64,000 nucleotides of DNA from DATLMR01 sp964615905 (GTDB lineage Bacteria; Acidobacteriota; Blastocatellia; UBA7656), in contig CAZTUB010000016.1 in the NCBI GenBank assembly GCA_964615905.1, positions 62,001 to 126,000 on the forward strand, given 5' to 3'. Under the pieces are notes generated by a model that had not been told where the DNA came from, did no database searches, and saw only the letters and a list, made by a program, of their open reading frames with translations. The number at the start of each line of letters is the position of its first letter. Position 1 is the stretch's first letter. Shown piece by piece: positions 1 to 7,818 of the stretch. A program made the position numbers and the translations under genes.

Positions 1-711
1 CTCGTGGTCGAACCACGGCAGCGATCTTAACCAGCCAAGCGCATGGTCGGAAAAGCTCAGGTTATCCGGGACCGGGAGGGGCGGCACCTGGCCGCCGCGC
101 TCTATCAAAGTTATGAGACTCCACACGATCATTACCACTACCATCGCGGTCGTCACGTACATTATTTTCAGCGCGTCGGAACTTGATTCGTGGATGCCCT
201 TGATATTGCGCCACCAGAAATAAATCGTTATCGCGACGGCGAAGACCATCGCTGTAGGCTCCGGCGGAAGGTGTACTGCAAGGCCAGATCGGGGAAGCAA
301 CTGGTTGGCAAGGCCCGCTAGATAGAGACCCGCCGAAACCCCTGAGATCGGGCCGGTCAGAATAAAGTCGAATATCAACGCCGAGACGCTGAGCTTGGCC
401 GTGGTCCCGCCCATCGCTTCTTTCACGACGCGGTATACGCCGCCACGCGTGAACATAGTCGATGACTCGATGTAGAGCATTCGCACGGCGTAGCTAAAGA
501 GCATGACCGCGAGGATGAACCAGGGGGCCGCCTTGCCGACTGCCTGCTCGGCTATGCCGCCTACATAGAAGGCGGACGAGCCAAGATCGTTGAGCACAAT
601 CGCAGCCGCGCGCCAGAACGATATGAACGAGAGCATGATGGTTGTGGCGACTACGACTTTGACCCGGCCCGTCTTCGATGCGGGTTGTACGGTGTGGGTG
701 TCTGTTGACAT
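1..711 (-). CDS. APC-superfamily amino acid permease, N-terminal part (runs off the window)
   Basis: I translated this by hand from the ATG at 711 down to the window edge; the frame stays open for 237 codons, so the C-terminal half lies outside. The protein begins MSTDTHTVQPASKTG and then shows several long hydrophobic segments. A conserved-looking stretch around residues 28-50 (SFISFWRAAAIVLNDLGSSA) and a later glycine-rich segment (FILTGPISGVSAG) resemble amino acid-polyamine-organocation carriers of acidobacteria. It would sit in the inner membrane and move amino acids or related solutes. It lies 123 bases downstream of a KdpE-like regulator on the same strand and may be its target. The substrate cannot be read from the sequence; the family call is fairly sure. 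Confidence 0.75.
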   Translation of the reverse strand, partial: MSTDTHTVQPASKTGRVKVVVATTIMLSFISFWRAAAIVLNDLGSSAFYVGGIAEQAVGKAAPWFILAVMLFSYAVRMLYIESSTMFTRGGVYRVVKEAMGGTTAKLSVSALIFDFILTGPISGVSAGLYLAGLANQLLPRSGLAVHLPPEPTAMVFAVAITIYFWWRNIKGIHESSSDALKIMYVTTAMVVVMIVWSLITLIERGGQVPPLPVPDNLSFSDHALGWLRSLPWFDHE

Positions 712-834
712 AGGTCAGAGAGATCCGATCCGTTGCTTGCTCTCAAGTGAAGATCTTAGCCCCTGGCATCTAAAGACGGGATAAAACTTGTATAAAGAGT
801 TTGTAAAGATGGCGGAGGGGTTAACTTGTTTGTT

Positions 835-1551
835 TCAAGCCGAGGGGTTAAAGCGGTATCCTATCCAGGGCTCTGTCAGGATGTATCGCGGCGTCGTGGG
901 GTCTGGCTCGATCTTCTTCCTCAACTGGCCTATGAACACGCGAAGGTATTCGGTCTGCTCTGTAAAGTTGCCGCCCCATATCGCTGCCAGAAGCGTGCGA
1001 TGGGTCAAAACTTTGCCCGGGTGGCGAATGAGATAGAGCAGCAGGTCATACTCTTTTGGCGTCAGGTGTACCAGGTTGTCTTGAACCGTCACGGCCCGCG
1101 CTTCCAGATCGACTCGGAACTCGCCTACCTCAAGAACGGTAGAATATGGGTCGCCGGGCTTCGCATCGGGCGAGCGGCGCAACGCCGCCCGTATACGCGC
1201 GAGCAACTCGTCGATGCCGAAGGGCTTCGTGACGTAATCGTCAGCGCCCGCGTCAAGCGCCTCCACCTTCGTCTGCTCTTCGCCCCGCACAGAGAGAACA
1301 ATGATCGGAACGGTCGAGACGGCTCGCAGCCGCCGGCAGAGGTCGAGGCCGTTCATATTCGGCATCCCCAGATCGGTGATGACGAGATCGGGCGGCCAAT
1401 CACCGAAGGTTTCAAGTGCCGTCTCACCGTCGGACGCGCTTCGCAAATCGTAACCGTGCGCGGACAGGCTACGTCTGAGCACGCGCATGATCTGCGGCTC
1501 GTCGTCTACGATCAAAATGCGTTGTCTCGCGCCCGTCATATACTCTGTCAC
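835..1551 (-). CDS. OmpR/KdpE-type response regulator
   Basis: This is a 238-residue two-domain transcription regulator. The receiver domain has the acidic pair in ILIVDDEP (about residues 12-19), the phospho-acceptor Asp in DLVITDLGMPN (about 55-65) and the conserved Lys in DDYVTKPFG (about 104-112). The C-terminal winged helix is of the OmpR/PhoB type, with LTPKEYDLLLYL and the final GYRF. It resembles KdpE most closely. The GTG start overlaps the stop of the upstream kinase gene by four bases (GTGA), so the pair is translationally coupled. No kdpFABC potassium pump genes lie in the window; the nearest downstream gene is an APC permease, which is a candidate target. An ATG four codons in is an alternative start. 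Confidence 0.9.
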   Translation of the reverse strand: MTEYMTGARQRILIVDDEPQIMRVLRRSLSAHGYDLRSASDGETALETFGDWPPDLVITDLGMPNMNGLDLCRRLRAVSTVPIIVLSVRGEEQTKVEALDAGADDYVTKPFGIDELLARIRAALRRSPDAKPGDPYSTVLEVGEFRVDLEARAVTVQDNLVHLTPKEYDLLLYLIRHPGKVLTHRTLLAAIWGGNFTEQTEYLRVFIGQLRKKIEPDPTTPRYILTEPWIGYRFNPSA

Positions 1552-2711
1552 TCGCCCTTGCCAGCGGGCAGCGTTAATGCGAGTCGCGCCCCACCTCCGC
1601 CGTCCTTCCCTTCGATCCAGATGCGACCGGCGTGAGCTTCGACTATTCCACGCGCTATGGCAAGCCCCATACCGATTCCCGTAGCCTGCGGCGAGGCGGT
1701 ATCTCCGTCTCGCATCGCGCGAAAGAACTTGCCGAACACGCGCTCACGCAGCTCGGCGGGGACGCCCGATCCTTCGTCTTCGATGTTGACAAGAATCACC
1801 TCATCGCCAGCGCGGCTAGCGGTAACGCGGATGCGCGAGCCGGGAGGCGAGTATTTTGCGGCGTTATCCAGAAGTGTGTAGATGACCTGTGCGACCGCTT
1901 TGGCGTCTACGCGCACAAGCGGGAGCCCCTCATCAAGTGAGACTTCGACCTTGTGATTCCGCGTCAAGGGTTTCGCTCGCTCAAGCGCGGCCATGATAAT
2001 CTCTTCAAGCAGACCCCATTGCCGCCTCAGGTTCATCTCTCCCGCCTCGATCCGCGCCATCTCGACCATGCCTTCGATAAACCTGTTCAACCGATCCGTC
2101 TCTTCGTCTATTATCTCTAACATCTCCTGACGGCCTTCTTGCCCCAGCGGAGCAGATACTTTTGATTCGCCGCGCAATTCGTTGAGCAAAGTTGTCACGG
2201 ACGCCTTGATAGATGTTAGCGGGGTGCGAATGTCGTGCGTCACCGCGTCCAGCAACGCCGATTTCAAACGCTCGCTCCGCCGGAGCGCCTCTGCGTGGCT
2301 CGCGAGCTCGAAAGCGGATTGTAGCTCTTTGTATAACCTTTCGATCTCCTGACAACCGGCTTCAGCCTCTTCCGAGCGGCGCTTCGCGCGGGCGGAAAGC
2401 TGCCCGGCTGTGATGGCGGTCAGTAGAAAAGCTGTCAGCGCAACCCAATTATCCGTAGCGTCGATGGCGAATATGCCGACCGGCGGCAGGTAAAAGAGGT
2501 TGAGACACAACATGCCGAACAGCGCGGTAATGACAGCGGGACGTGAGCCCCACCTGCTTGCGGTGAACAGAACGATCATAAGAAATACGACCGCTACCGT
2601 GGTTGAGTTGATGTGGTTACCTAGCAAGTTCAACACGGCAGTCGCGCACGCTACCGCGAGCAGGCCCGCGATATAGCCGTAGCCGCCTTTGCCCATTATT
2701 TTCGAAGGCAT
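1548..2711 (-). CDS. Short KdpD-like membrane sensor histidine kinase
   Basis: With the start at ATG 2711 this is a 387-residue kinase. Residues about 10-105 hold four membrane segments of the DUF4118 type found in KdpD (FLMIVLFTASRWGSRPAV, LNLFYLPPVG). A coiled linker follows, then the HisKA box with SALLDAVTHDIRTPLTSIK (phospho-accepting His) and an ATPase domain with LLDNAAKYSPPGS, DEGSGVP and GMGLAIARGIVEAHAG. The large N-terminal KdpD and universal-stress domains of classical KdpD are absent, so the sensor is reduced to the membrane part. A longer frame from 2837 exists, but its first 42 residues are not KdpD-like and would run over the promoter region of the divergent gene, so I prefer 2711. 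It feeds the regulator at 835-1551. Confidence 0.88.
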   Translation of the reverse strand: MPSKIMGKGGYGYIAGLLAVACATAVLNLLGNHINSTTVAVVFLMIVLFTASRWGSRPAVITALFGMLCLNLFYLPPVGIFAIDATDNWVALTAFLLTAITAGQLSARAKRRSEEAEAGCQEIERLYKELQSAFELASHAEALRRSERLKSALLDAVTHDIRTPLTSIKASVTTLLNELRGESKVSAPLGQEGRQEMLEIIDEETDRLNRFIEGMVEMARIEAGEMNLRRQWGLLEEIIMAALERAKPLTRNHKVEVSLDEGLPLVRVDAKAVAQVIYTLLDNAAKYSPPGSRIRVTASRAGDEVILVNIEDEGSGVPAELRERVFGKFFRAMRDGDTASPQATGIGMGLAIARGIVEAHAGRIWIEGKDGGGGARLALTLPAGKGE

Positions 2712-2717
2712 GCGGTC

Positions 2718-2723
2718 ATTATA
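2718..2723 (-). promoter_or_regulatory. Possible -10 box giving a leaderless transcript for the kinase gene
   Basis: The minus strand reads TATAAT, then GACCGC, then ATG. The spacing of six bases would put the transcription start on or next to the A of the start codon, and no Shine-Dalgarno sequence is visible. I found no good -35 hexamer at 16-18 bases. This is inference from the hexamer alone. Confidence 0.35.
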
Positions 2724-2849
2724 GTATAATTCTCGGAGGTCGCGAGCCGTTGTTTTGCCCGAGTTGCCAGATCGCGCGCCGACAAGTCGATTCGACAAGT
2801 TGAATTGAAGAAAACTTGGCAGTAGACTCCATCTCACAGGAGGTATGCT

Positions 2850-3263
2850 ATGTACTGCCCTAATTGTTCTTCACCGCTTTCGAATGATGTGAAGTTCTGC
2901 ACACACTGCGGCGTCAACCTTACTTCCATGGCTGGCCTGCTCAACGCAAGGAGCGCGCAGGCGCAAAAGTCCGACGAGATTATTGAACTCATGGACAGAT
3001 GCCAAGACGGGTACCTGTCGATTTTGGTCGGCCTTGGTCTGGTCATCACCTCATTACTTGTATTCTTAGCCGCCCTGGCATTCGACGTTCTACCGGCTGC
3101 GCTGGTCGGCCTTCTGTTTCTCGGATGGGCCATACCCGCGATAGCTCAAGGATTCGGCAAATGGCAATCCGCAAAGAGTGAGATGAGGTCGATTGTTGAC
3201 GCGAGGAGATTTGTCGGCAGCGTGACCGAGCGAACCACGGCCGGGCTTAATCCTAACGCCTGA
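2850..3263 (+). CDS. Zinc-ribbon membrane protein of unknown role
   Basis: This is a 137-residue protein that starts after a clear ribosome binding site (AGGAGG, 2838-2843). The N-terminus carries a zinc ribbon, CPNC at residues 3-6 and CTHCG at about 18-22. A hydrophilic linker follows, then two membrane segments at about 50-95 (VGLGLVITSLLVFLAALAF and VGLLFLGWAIPAIAQGF). The C-terminal 40 residues are soluble. Such zinc-ribbon plus membrane-hairpin proteins are common in acidobacteria and have no known function. It is transcribed divergently from the kinase gene. It may form one transcript with the four small genes that follow on the same strand. Confidence 0.8.
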   Translation: MYCPNCSSPLSNDVKFCTHCGVNLTSMAGLLNARSAQAQKSDEIIELMDRCQDGYLSILVGLGLVITSLLVFLAALAFDVLPAALVGLLFLGWAIPAIAQGFGKWQSAKSEMRSIVDARRFVGSVTERTTAGLNPNA

Positions 3264-3294
3264 GCTTGGTCGGTCAACCCGCGAGAGAGGTCAT

Positions 3295-3615
3295 ATGAAA
3301 TATTACACTGTGGCTGAATTCGAAATAAACGACTACCACTGGGTCAAGGCATACGTCCAGGAGGTTACAAAGCTTCTGGAACGTTTTGGCGGTCGCTATC
3401 TCGCCCGCACATCAAACTTTGAAAAGATTGAGGGTGAAAGGAAGCCGCCTCAGATCTTCCTGATAATCGAGTGGCCTTCAAAGGAGGCGGCAATCGAGTT
3501 CTACGAGAGCGACGAATACAGGCCTTACCTGCAAAGTCGGAAAGAAGGGGCGAGCACAGAGATGTTCCTCGTCGCGGGCGAAGACATCAACAAGGCTGCG
3601 CAAGGATTGAATTAA
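3295..3615 (+). CDS. DUF1330 family protein
   Basis: The 106-residue product has the pattern of DUF1330 / dimeric alpha-beta barrel proteins: an opening strand (KYYTVAEFEINDY), a helix with Y..V..LLE.FGGRYLAR, the strand FLIIEWPSKEAAIEFY and the ending YRPYLQSRKEGASTEMFLV. Proteins of this fold are small soluble dimers; no reaction is established for the family. The ribosome binding site is GAGAGG at 3283-3288. The stop codon shares one base with the ATG of the next gene, so the two are likely co-translated. Confidence 0.85.
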   Translation: MKYYTVAEFEINDYHWVKAYVQEVTKLLERFGGRYLARTSNFEKIEGERKPPQIFLIIEWPSKEAAIEFYESDEYRPYLQSRKEGASTEMFLVAGEDINKAAQGLN

Positions 3616-4811
3616 TGACCAAAAGAGTTGGAAGGTGTAAACCCGTGAGGGACAAATTAGTCGCCGTGATGGTTTGCCTGACAGTTTCAAACGTGTGCGC
3701 GGCGCAGAGTGTCGAGCGTAAGCAGACCGATCAAGCGGTGCGCCCGGTGGCCAAGTCTCAGGGGTTGCCCGCCGACAAAGTTCAAAACATTGAAGCTGAG
3801 ATTGCGGCCTGGATGGCGCGACATAAAGCGCCTGCCTTGTCAGTCGCAATCGTCACCGACAATCAGCTAAGCTGGTCGAAAGGATACGGCCGGGCCGATG
3901 TCGAGAACGATGTCCCTGCAAAACCGGAGACGGCTTACCGTCTCGCATCAATCGCCAAGTCTGTTACCGCTACCGCCGTGATGCAGCTTGTCGAACAGGG
4001 AAAACTGGATTTAGACGCACCTGTGCAAAAATATTGCGCGGCCTACCCTGAAAAACAGAAGCTGAAGGATACGCCGGAGAAACAGTTCTCGATAACTCCG
4101 CGCCAGTTGCTTGTGCATCTCGCCGGGGTGCGTCACAACCGGCTCGACGAGGTTCTCACAACCAAACACTATAACAGCGTCACCGAAGCCGTCGGCTCGT
4201 TCAAAGATGACCCGCTCGTGGTTGAACCTGAAACGAAATACTCTTATTCATCGCCCGGTTACACTTTGCTCGGCTGCGCCATCGAAGGCGCGTCGGGCAT
4301 GAGCTACATGGATTATCTCCGCGAGAATATCTTCAAACCAGCGGGGATGACACGCACGCAGGCTGACGATGTGTACTCGATTATCCCGAACCGCGCCCGT
4401 GGCTACCGTAAGACGCAAGCGGGCGTGATCCAGAATGCGCCGCTGCACGATACGAGCATCAAGGTCCCGGCCGGCGGCATGGTCTCGACCGTCGAAGACC
4501 TCGCGCGTTTCGCGGCCGCTTTGAACACAGGCAAACTGGTTAAGCCTGAGACGCTGGAAAAGATGTGGGCGAAACCAAAAAACCGCGACGGGAAAGAGCA
4601 GAATTACGCACTTGGTTTCATAATCGACGATACAAACGGGCTGCTGCGAGTGTCCAATGACGGTGGTCAGGCGGGGACGCGAACTTACCTCTACCTCCTT
4701 CCAAAACAACGGTTCGCAATTGCGTTAATGACTAATTTGGAGAAAGCCTGGTGCGAAGAGCTCGTCCCAAAAATTATTGAAGCGCTCAGCGAGAAGCAAG
4801 CCACGCGATGA
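3615..4811 (+). CDS. Secreted serine hydrolase of the class C beta-lactamase / PBP4* type
   Basis: Starting at ATG 3615, which overlaps the upstream stop by one base, the product has 398 residues with a signal peptide ending near residue 30 (VSNVCAAQ). The active-site signature SxxK is SIAK at residues 112-115, and the second motif is YSS at about 211-213; a GGQAGTRT segment near the C-terminus takes the place of the KTG motif. This pattern fits the beta-lactamase-like serine hydrolase family, which includes esterases, D-aminopeptidases and true lactamases; the sequence does not tell which. A longer open frame from 3471 covers the upstream gene and is not credible. It overlaps the next gene by four bases (ATGA). 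Confidence 0.88.
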   Translation: MTKRVGRCKPVRDKLVAVMVCLTVSNVCAAQSVERKQTDQAVRPVAKSQGLPADKVQNIEAEIAAWMARHKAPALSVAIVTDNQLSWSKGYGRADVENDVPAKPETAYRLASIAKSVTATAVMQLVEQGKLDLDAPVQKYCAAYPEKQKLKDTPEKQFSITPRQLLVHLAGVRHNRLDEVLTTKHYNSVTEAVGSFKDDPLVVEPETKYSYSSPGYTLLGCAIEGASGMSYMDYLRENIFKPAGMTRTQADDVYSIIPNRARGYRKTQAGVIQNAPLHDTSIKVPAGGMVSTVEDLARFAAALNTGKLVKPETLEKMWAKPKNRDGKEQNYALGFIIDDTNGLLRVSNDGGQAGTRTYLYLLPKQRFAIALMTNLEKAWCEELVPKIIEALSEKQATR

Positions 4812-5182
4812 GAGTTTACGCAATCGACCATGTTCAATTAGCCATGCCTGCCAACCAGGAGCAACAGGCGCGGGCATTTTACTCTGAAATATTAGGGCTT
4901 GCGGAAACGCCCAAGCCGCCCAATCTGGCCAAACGCGGCGGGTTATGGTTTGAGCAAGGCGAGTTGAAGATACATCTCGGCATCGAGCAAGACTTCCGAC
5001 CCGCAAAGAAGGCCCATCCGGCATTACTCGTCGAAGGGCTAAGCGAGCTGATCGAGCGATGCAAAGCGGGCGGGTATGAAGTAACCGGGGGCGAGCCGCT
5101 CGAAGGATACAATAGGGCCTACGTAGCCGACCCGTTCGGGAATCGGATTGAATTGATGGAACAGATTGAGCGTGCCCGGTAG
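4808..5182 (+). CDS. VOC family (glyoxalase/bleomycin-resistance-like) protein
   Basis: The 124-residue protein fits the vicinal oxygen chelate fold: an opening IDHVQLAMP with a metal-ligand His, a helix with ARAFYSEILGL, the strand GGLWFEQGELKIHLG with a second His, and the closing YVADPFGNRIELMEQ with the Glu ligand. A single VOC module of this size normally works as a dimer. The ATG overlaps the stop of the hydrolase gene by four bases, which means tight co-expression. Possible roles are a lyase, dioxygenase or antibiotic-binding protein; the substrate is not readable. Confidence 0.88.
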   Translation: MRVYAIDHVQLAMPANQEQQARAFYSEILGLAETPKPPNLAKRGGLWFEQGELKIHLGIEQDFRPAKKAHPALLVEGLSELIERCKAGGYEVTGGEPLEGYNRAYVADPFGNRIELMEQIERAR

Positions 5183-5256
5183 TCTGCGGTTTTGTCGGGT
5201 TCCTGCTCGAATAGTTCGAAGAGCTTGCTTAGACCTTTCAAGGTGGTCTAATGTGA

Positions 5257-6375
5257 GTGACCGCGTTTATGGGTCTTGCAGCAGCAAAACTTAAAATAGA
5301 GAGCAAGGGGCAGGCAGCCGCGACAAGCGGGTTATGGCTCTTTTCCCCGGCTGTCGATTTGTGGGCCTTTCTGGGAAGCGCGGTCGTCTCGATAGTCGCG
5401 TTGTGGGTCGGCGCATCGGCCGGTGTGCTCGAAGGCGACACCCCGGATTGGGCATGGGTCCCGGCTGTGCTGTTGATAGATGTTGCGCACGTATACGCGA
5501 CAGGGTTTCGCGTCTACTTCGATAAAGAAGAACTGAAGCGGCGGCCCTGGCTTTACGGTCTTGTTCCGGTCATTGGCTTCGGGTTTGGGGTCGCGCTCTA
5601 CTCCGAAGGCGAGCTGGTCTTCTGGCGCTCGCTTGCATACCTCGCGGTATTCCATTTTGTTCGCCAGCAATACGGGTGGGTCAATCTCTACCGCTCAATC
5701 CGGGGCGAGCGCGGTCTGTTAGGCAAGTATATCGACTCGACCGCGATATATATGGCGACGATCTACCCGCTCATCTATTGGCACACGCATCTGCCGCGAA
5801 AATTCTGGTGGTTCTTGCCCGGCGATTTTGGGGCCTTGCCCGTGGCGGCTGAACAGGTCGCAGCGGTAGTCTACTGGCTTGCGCTCGCGGCTTACACGCT
5901 TCGTTCCATTTACAACTGGCTCTTTAAGGGCTTCGTCAATCCCGGCAAAGACATCGTCGTCATGACGACCGCCGTGTGCTGGTATGTAGGGATCGTCGGG
6001 TATAACTCGGACTACGCCTTTACCGTTACCAATGTGGTCATCCACGGCGTGCCGTACCTCGTGCTCATCTACTGGTACAGCCGCATGCGGTTGAGCCATG
6101 CGAGCGGCCGTGGGCCGTTCAGGCTCTTTCGACGCGGCCCCGCCTTCTACATATTCATACTCTGGGCACTCGCCTTTGCCGAAGAGTTGTTCTGGGATCG
6201 CGGCATCTGGCAAGAGCGGGACTGGCTGTTCGGTGAAGCCTGGGACATCTCCGCGTTGAAGCTCGTCGTCGTGCCGCTGCTCGCCCTGCCTCAACTCACG
6301 CACTATGTGCTCGACGGGTTTATTTGGAAGCGGAAAAACAACCCCGACTTTGCACTCGGCGTCACGCGTGTTTGA
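5257..6375 (+). CDS. Polytopic membrane protein with conserved-looking histidine motifs
   Basis: The 372-residue product has about eight to nine hydrophobic segments. Histidines sit at or near membrane borders in recognisable patterns: DxxH at 75-78, HxxRQ at 133-137, HxH at 176-178, H263 in VIHGVPY and HxxxD at 349-353 in THYVLDGFIW. This layout recalls membrane oxygenases and hydroxylases with histidine-bound iron, such as Brp/Blh carotene dioxygenases, and similar proteins are often labelled that way, but I cannot prove a metal site. The GTG start has AAGGTGG ten bases upstream; ATG 5269 is an alternative. It stands between the small-gene run and the peptidase pair, with about 100 bases before the latter. 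Confidence 0.6.
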   Translation: MTAFMGLAAAKLKIESKGQAAATSGLWLFSPAVDLWAFLGSAVVSIVALWVGASAGVLEGDTPDWAWVPAVLLIDVAHVYATGFRVYFDKEELKRRPWLYGLVPVIGFGFGVALYSEGELVFWRSLAYLAVFHFVRQQYGWVNLYRSIRGERGLLGKYIDSTAIYMATIYPLIYWHTHLPRKFWWFLPGDFGALPVAAEQVAAVVYWLALAAYTLRSIYNWLFKGFVNPGKDIVVMTTAVCWYVGIVGYNSDYAFTVTNVVIHGVPYLVLIYWYSRMRLSHASGRGPFRLFRRGPAFYIFILWALAFAEELFWDRGIWQERDWLFGEAWDISALKLVVVPLLALPQLTHYVLDGFIWKRKNNPDFALGVTRV

Positions 6376-6479
6376 CGACCCTCGGTCGCGCCCTGCGCCG
6401 CCATTTTGCCTGCCGCCCCAGCTTGCCAAGATCGGCTCGATCATCAATAATTTAAGTATCAACAAAGAGGGGATGAAAA

Positions 6480-7817
6480 ATGAAGATTCTAACTACAATG
6501 GCCTTAGCCTTAGCCTTGGTAATGCCGCTTTCAATCATGGGACAGAATAAGATTTTCCCTTACAAGTACACACAAGATTTGCTGCCGAACGGGCTCAACG
6601 TGATAACCGTGCCGACAGATTACCCCGACATCGTGGCGCTCTACATCGTCGTGCGAACCGGCTCGCGCAACGAGGTCGAAGAGGGCAAGACGGGGTTTGC
6701 GCACCTGTTCGAGCACATCTTGTTCAGGGGGACCGAGAAGGTCCCGGCCGAAAAATATAACGAAGCGCTCAAGAGCGCGGGCGCGGACAGCAACGCCTAC
6801 ACGAGCGACGACCGCACCGTCTATCACACGGTCTTCTCGAAAGAGGATTTCGAGCAGATCCTCTCACTTGAGGCCGACAGGTTCCAGAACCTCAAGGTGC
6901 CAGAAGAGCTTTTTAAGACCGAGACACGCGCAGTGCTTGGCGAGTACAACAAGAATTCTGCAAACCCCGTGAGTAAGCTTCACGAGGTGTTACGCAACAC
7001 GGCGTTCGACAAGCACACCTACAAGCACACGACCATGGGCTTTCTGCGCGATGTCGAGAACATGCCGAACACCTACGCTTATAGCCTGGAATTCTTCAAG
7101 CGGTATTATCGCCCTGAATACACGACGATCATCGTCGCGGGCGATGTAAAGCACGAGAACGTGCTTGCTCTGACGAAGAAGTACTGGGGCAACTGGAAGC
7201 GCGGGAACTACGTGCCGCAGATAGCCACCGAAGATGAACAGAAGGGCGAGCGGAAAGCCCACGTCGATTGGCCCACGCAGACACTGCCCTGGGTCGCCGT
7301 CGCTTACAAGGGGCCAGCTTTTTCAGACGACCAGAAGGACATGCCCTCGATGGATTTGATCTCGAACCTCGGCTTTTCGTCTAACTCCGAGCTATACCAG
7401 CGGCTTGTAATCAAAGAGCAGAAGGTCGACGCGCTCCTTTCGTCTTTCGAGGACCGGGTCGACCCATACCTGCTCACGGTCATGGCTCGCGTGAAAGACC
7501 CGAAAGACATCGAGTACGTGACAAACGAGATCATCAAGACTTTCGAGTCTTTCAAGGCGACCACGGTGGCAAGGCCAAAGCTCGAAGCGGTCAAGTCGAA
7601 CCTAAAATACAGCTTCGCGCTGGCGCTAGATGACTCCCAGGCGATAGCCGAGCATCTCGCGCCTTACATCGCTTTGCGTGGCACGCCCGAAGCGATCAAC
7701 AAGCTTTACACGGTCTATTCTTCGATCACCCCTGATGACATTCAGTCGATGGCGCGCAAATACTTTGTGGCCGAGAAGAGGACCATCGTGACGCTGGCGC
7801 ATAAGGAGAAGCCTTAA
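6480..7817 (+). CDS. Secreted M16 family zinc peptidase (catalytic partner)
   Basis: The product has 445 residues with a signal peptide (residues 1-21, cut near MGQ). The inverted zinc motif HxxEH is HLFEH at 75-79 inside GFAHLFEHILFRGTEK, and the downstream glutamate ligand is likely in TETRAVLGEYNK near residue 150. This is a single-unit M16 peptidase of the mitochondrial-processing-peptidase kind, expected in the periplasm, where it would degrade peptides. It is followed after one base by a second M16 gene without the motif; such active/inactive pairs form heterodimers in characterised bacterial systems. A ribosome binding site (GAGGGG) precedes the ATG. Confidence 0.93.
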   Translation: MKILTTMALALALVMPLSIMGQNKIFPYKYTQDLLPNGLNVITVPTDYPDIVALYIVVRTGSRNEVEEGKTGFAHLFEHILFRGTEKVPAEKYNEALKSAGADSNAYTSDDRTVYHTVFSKEDFEQILSLEADRFQNLKVPEELFKTETRAVLGEYNKNSANPVSKLHEVLRNTAFDKHTYKHTTMGFLRDVENMPNTYAYSLEFFKRYYRPEYTTIIVAGDVKHENVLALTKKYWGNWKRGNYVPQIATEDEQKGERKAHVDWPTQTLPWVAVAYKGPAFSDDQKDMPSMDLISNLGFSSNSELYQRLVIKEQKVDALLSSFEDRVDPYLLTVMARVKDPKDIEYVTNEIIKTFESFKATTVARPKLEAVKSNLKYSFALALDDSQAIAEHLAPYIALRGTPEAINKLYTVYSSITPDDIQSMARKYFVAEKRTIVTLAHKEKP

Positions 7818-7818
7818 T

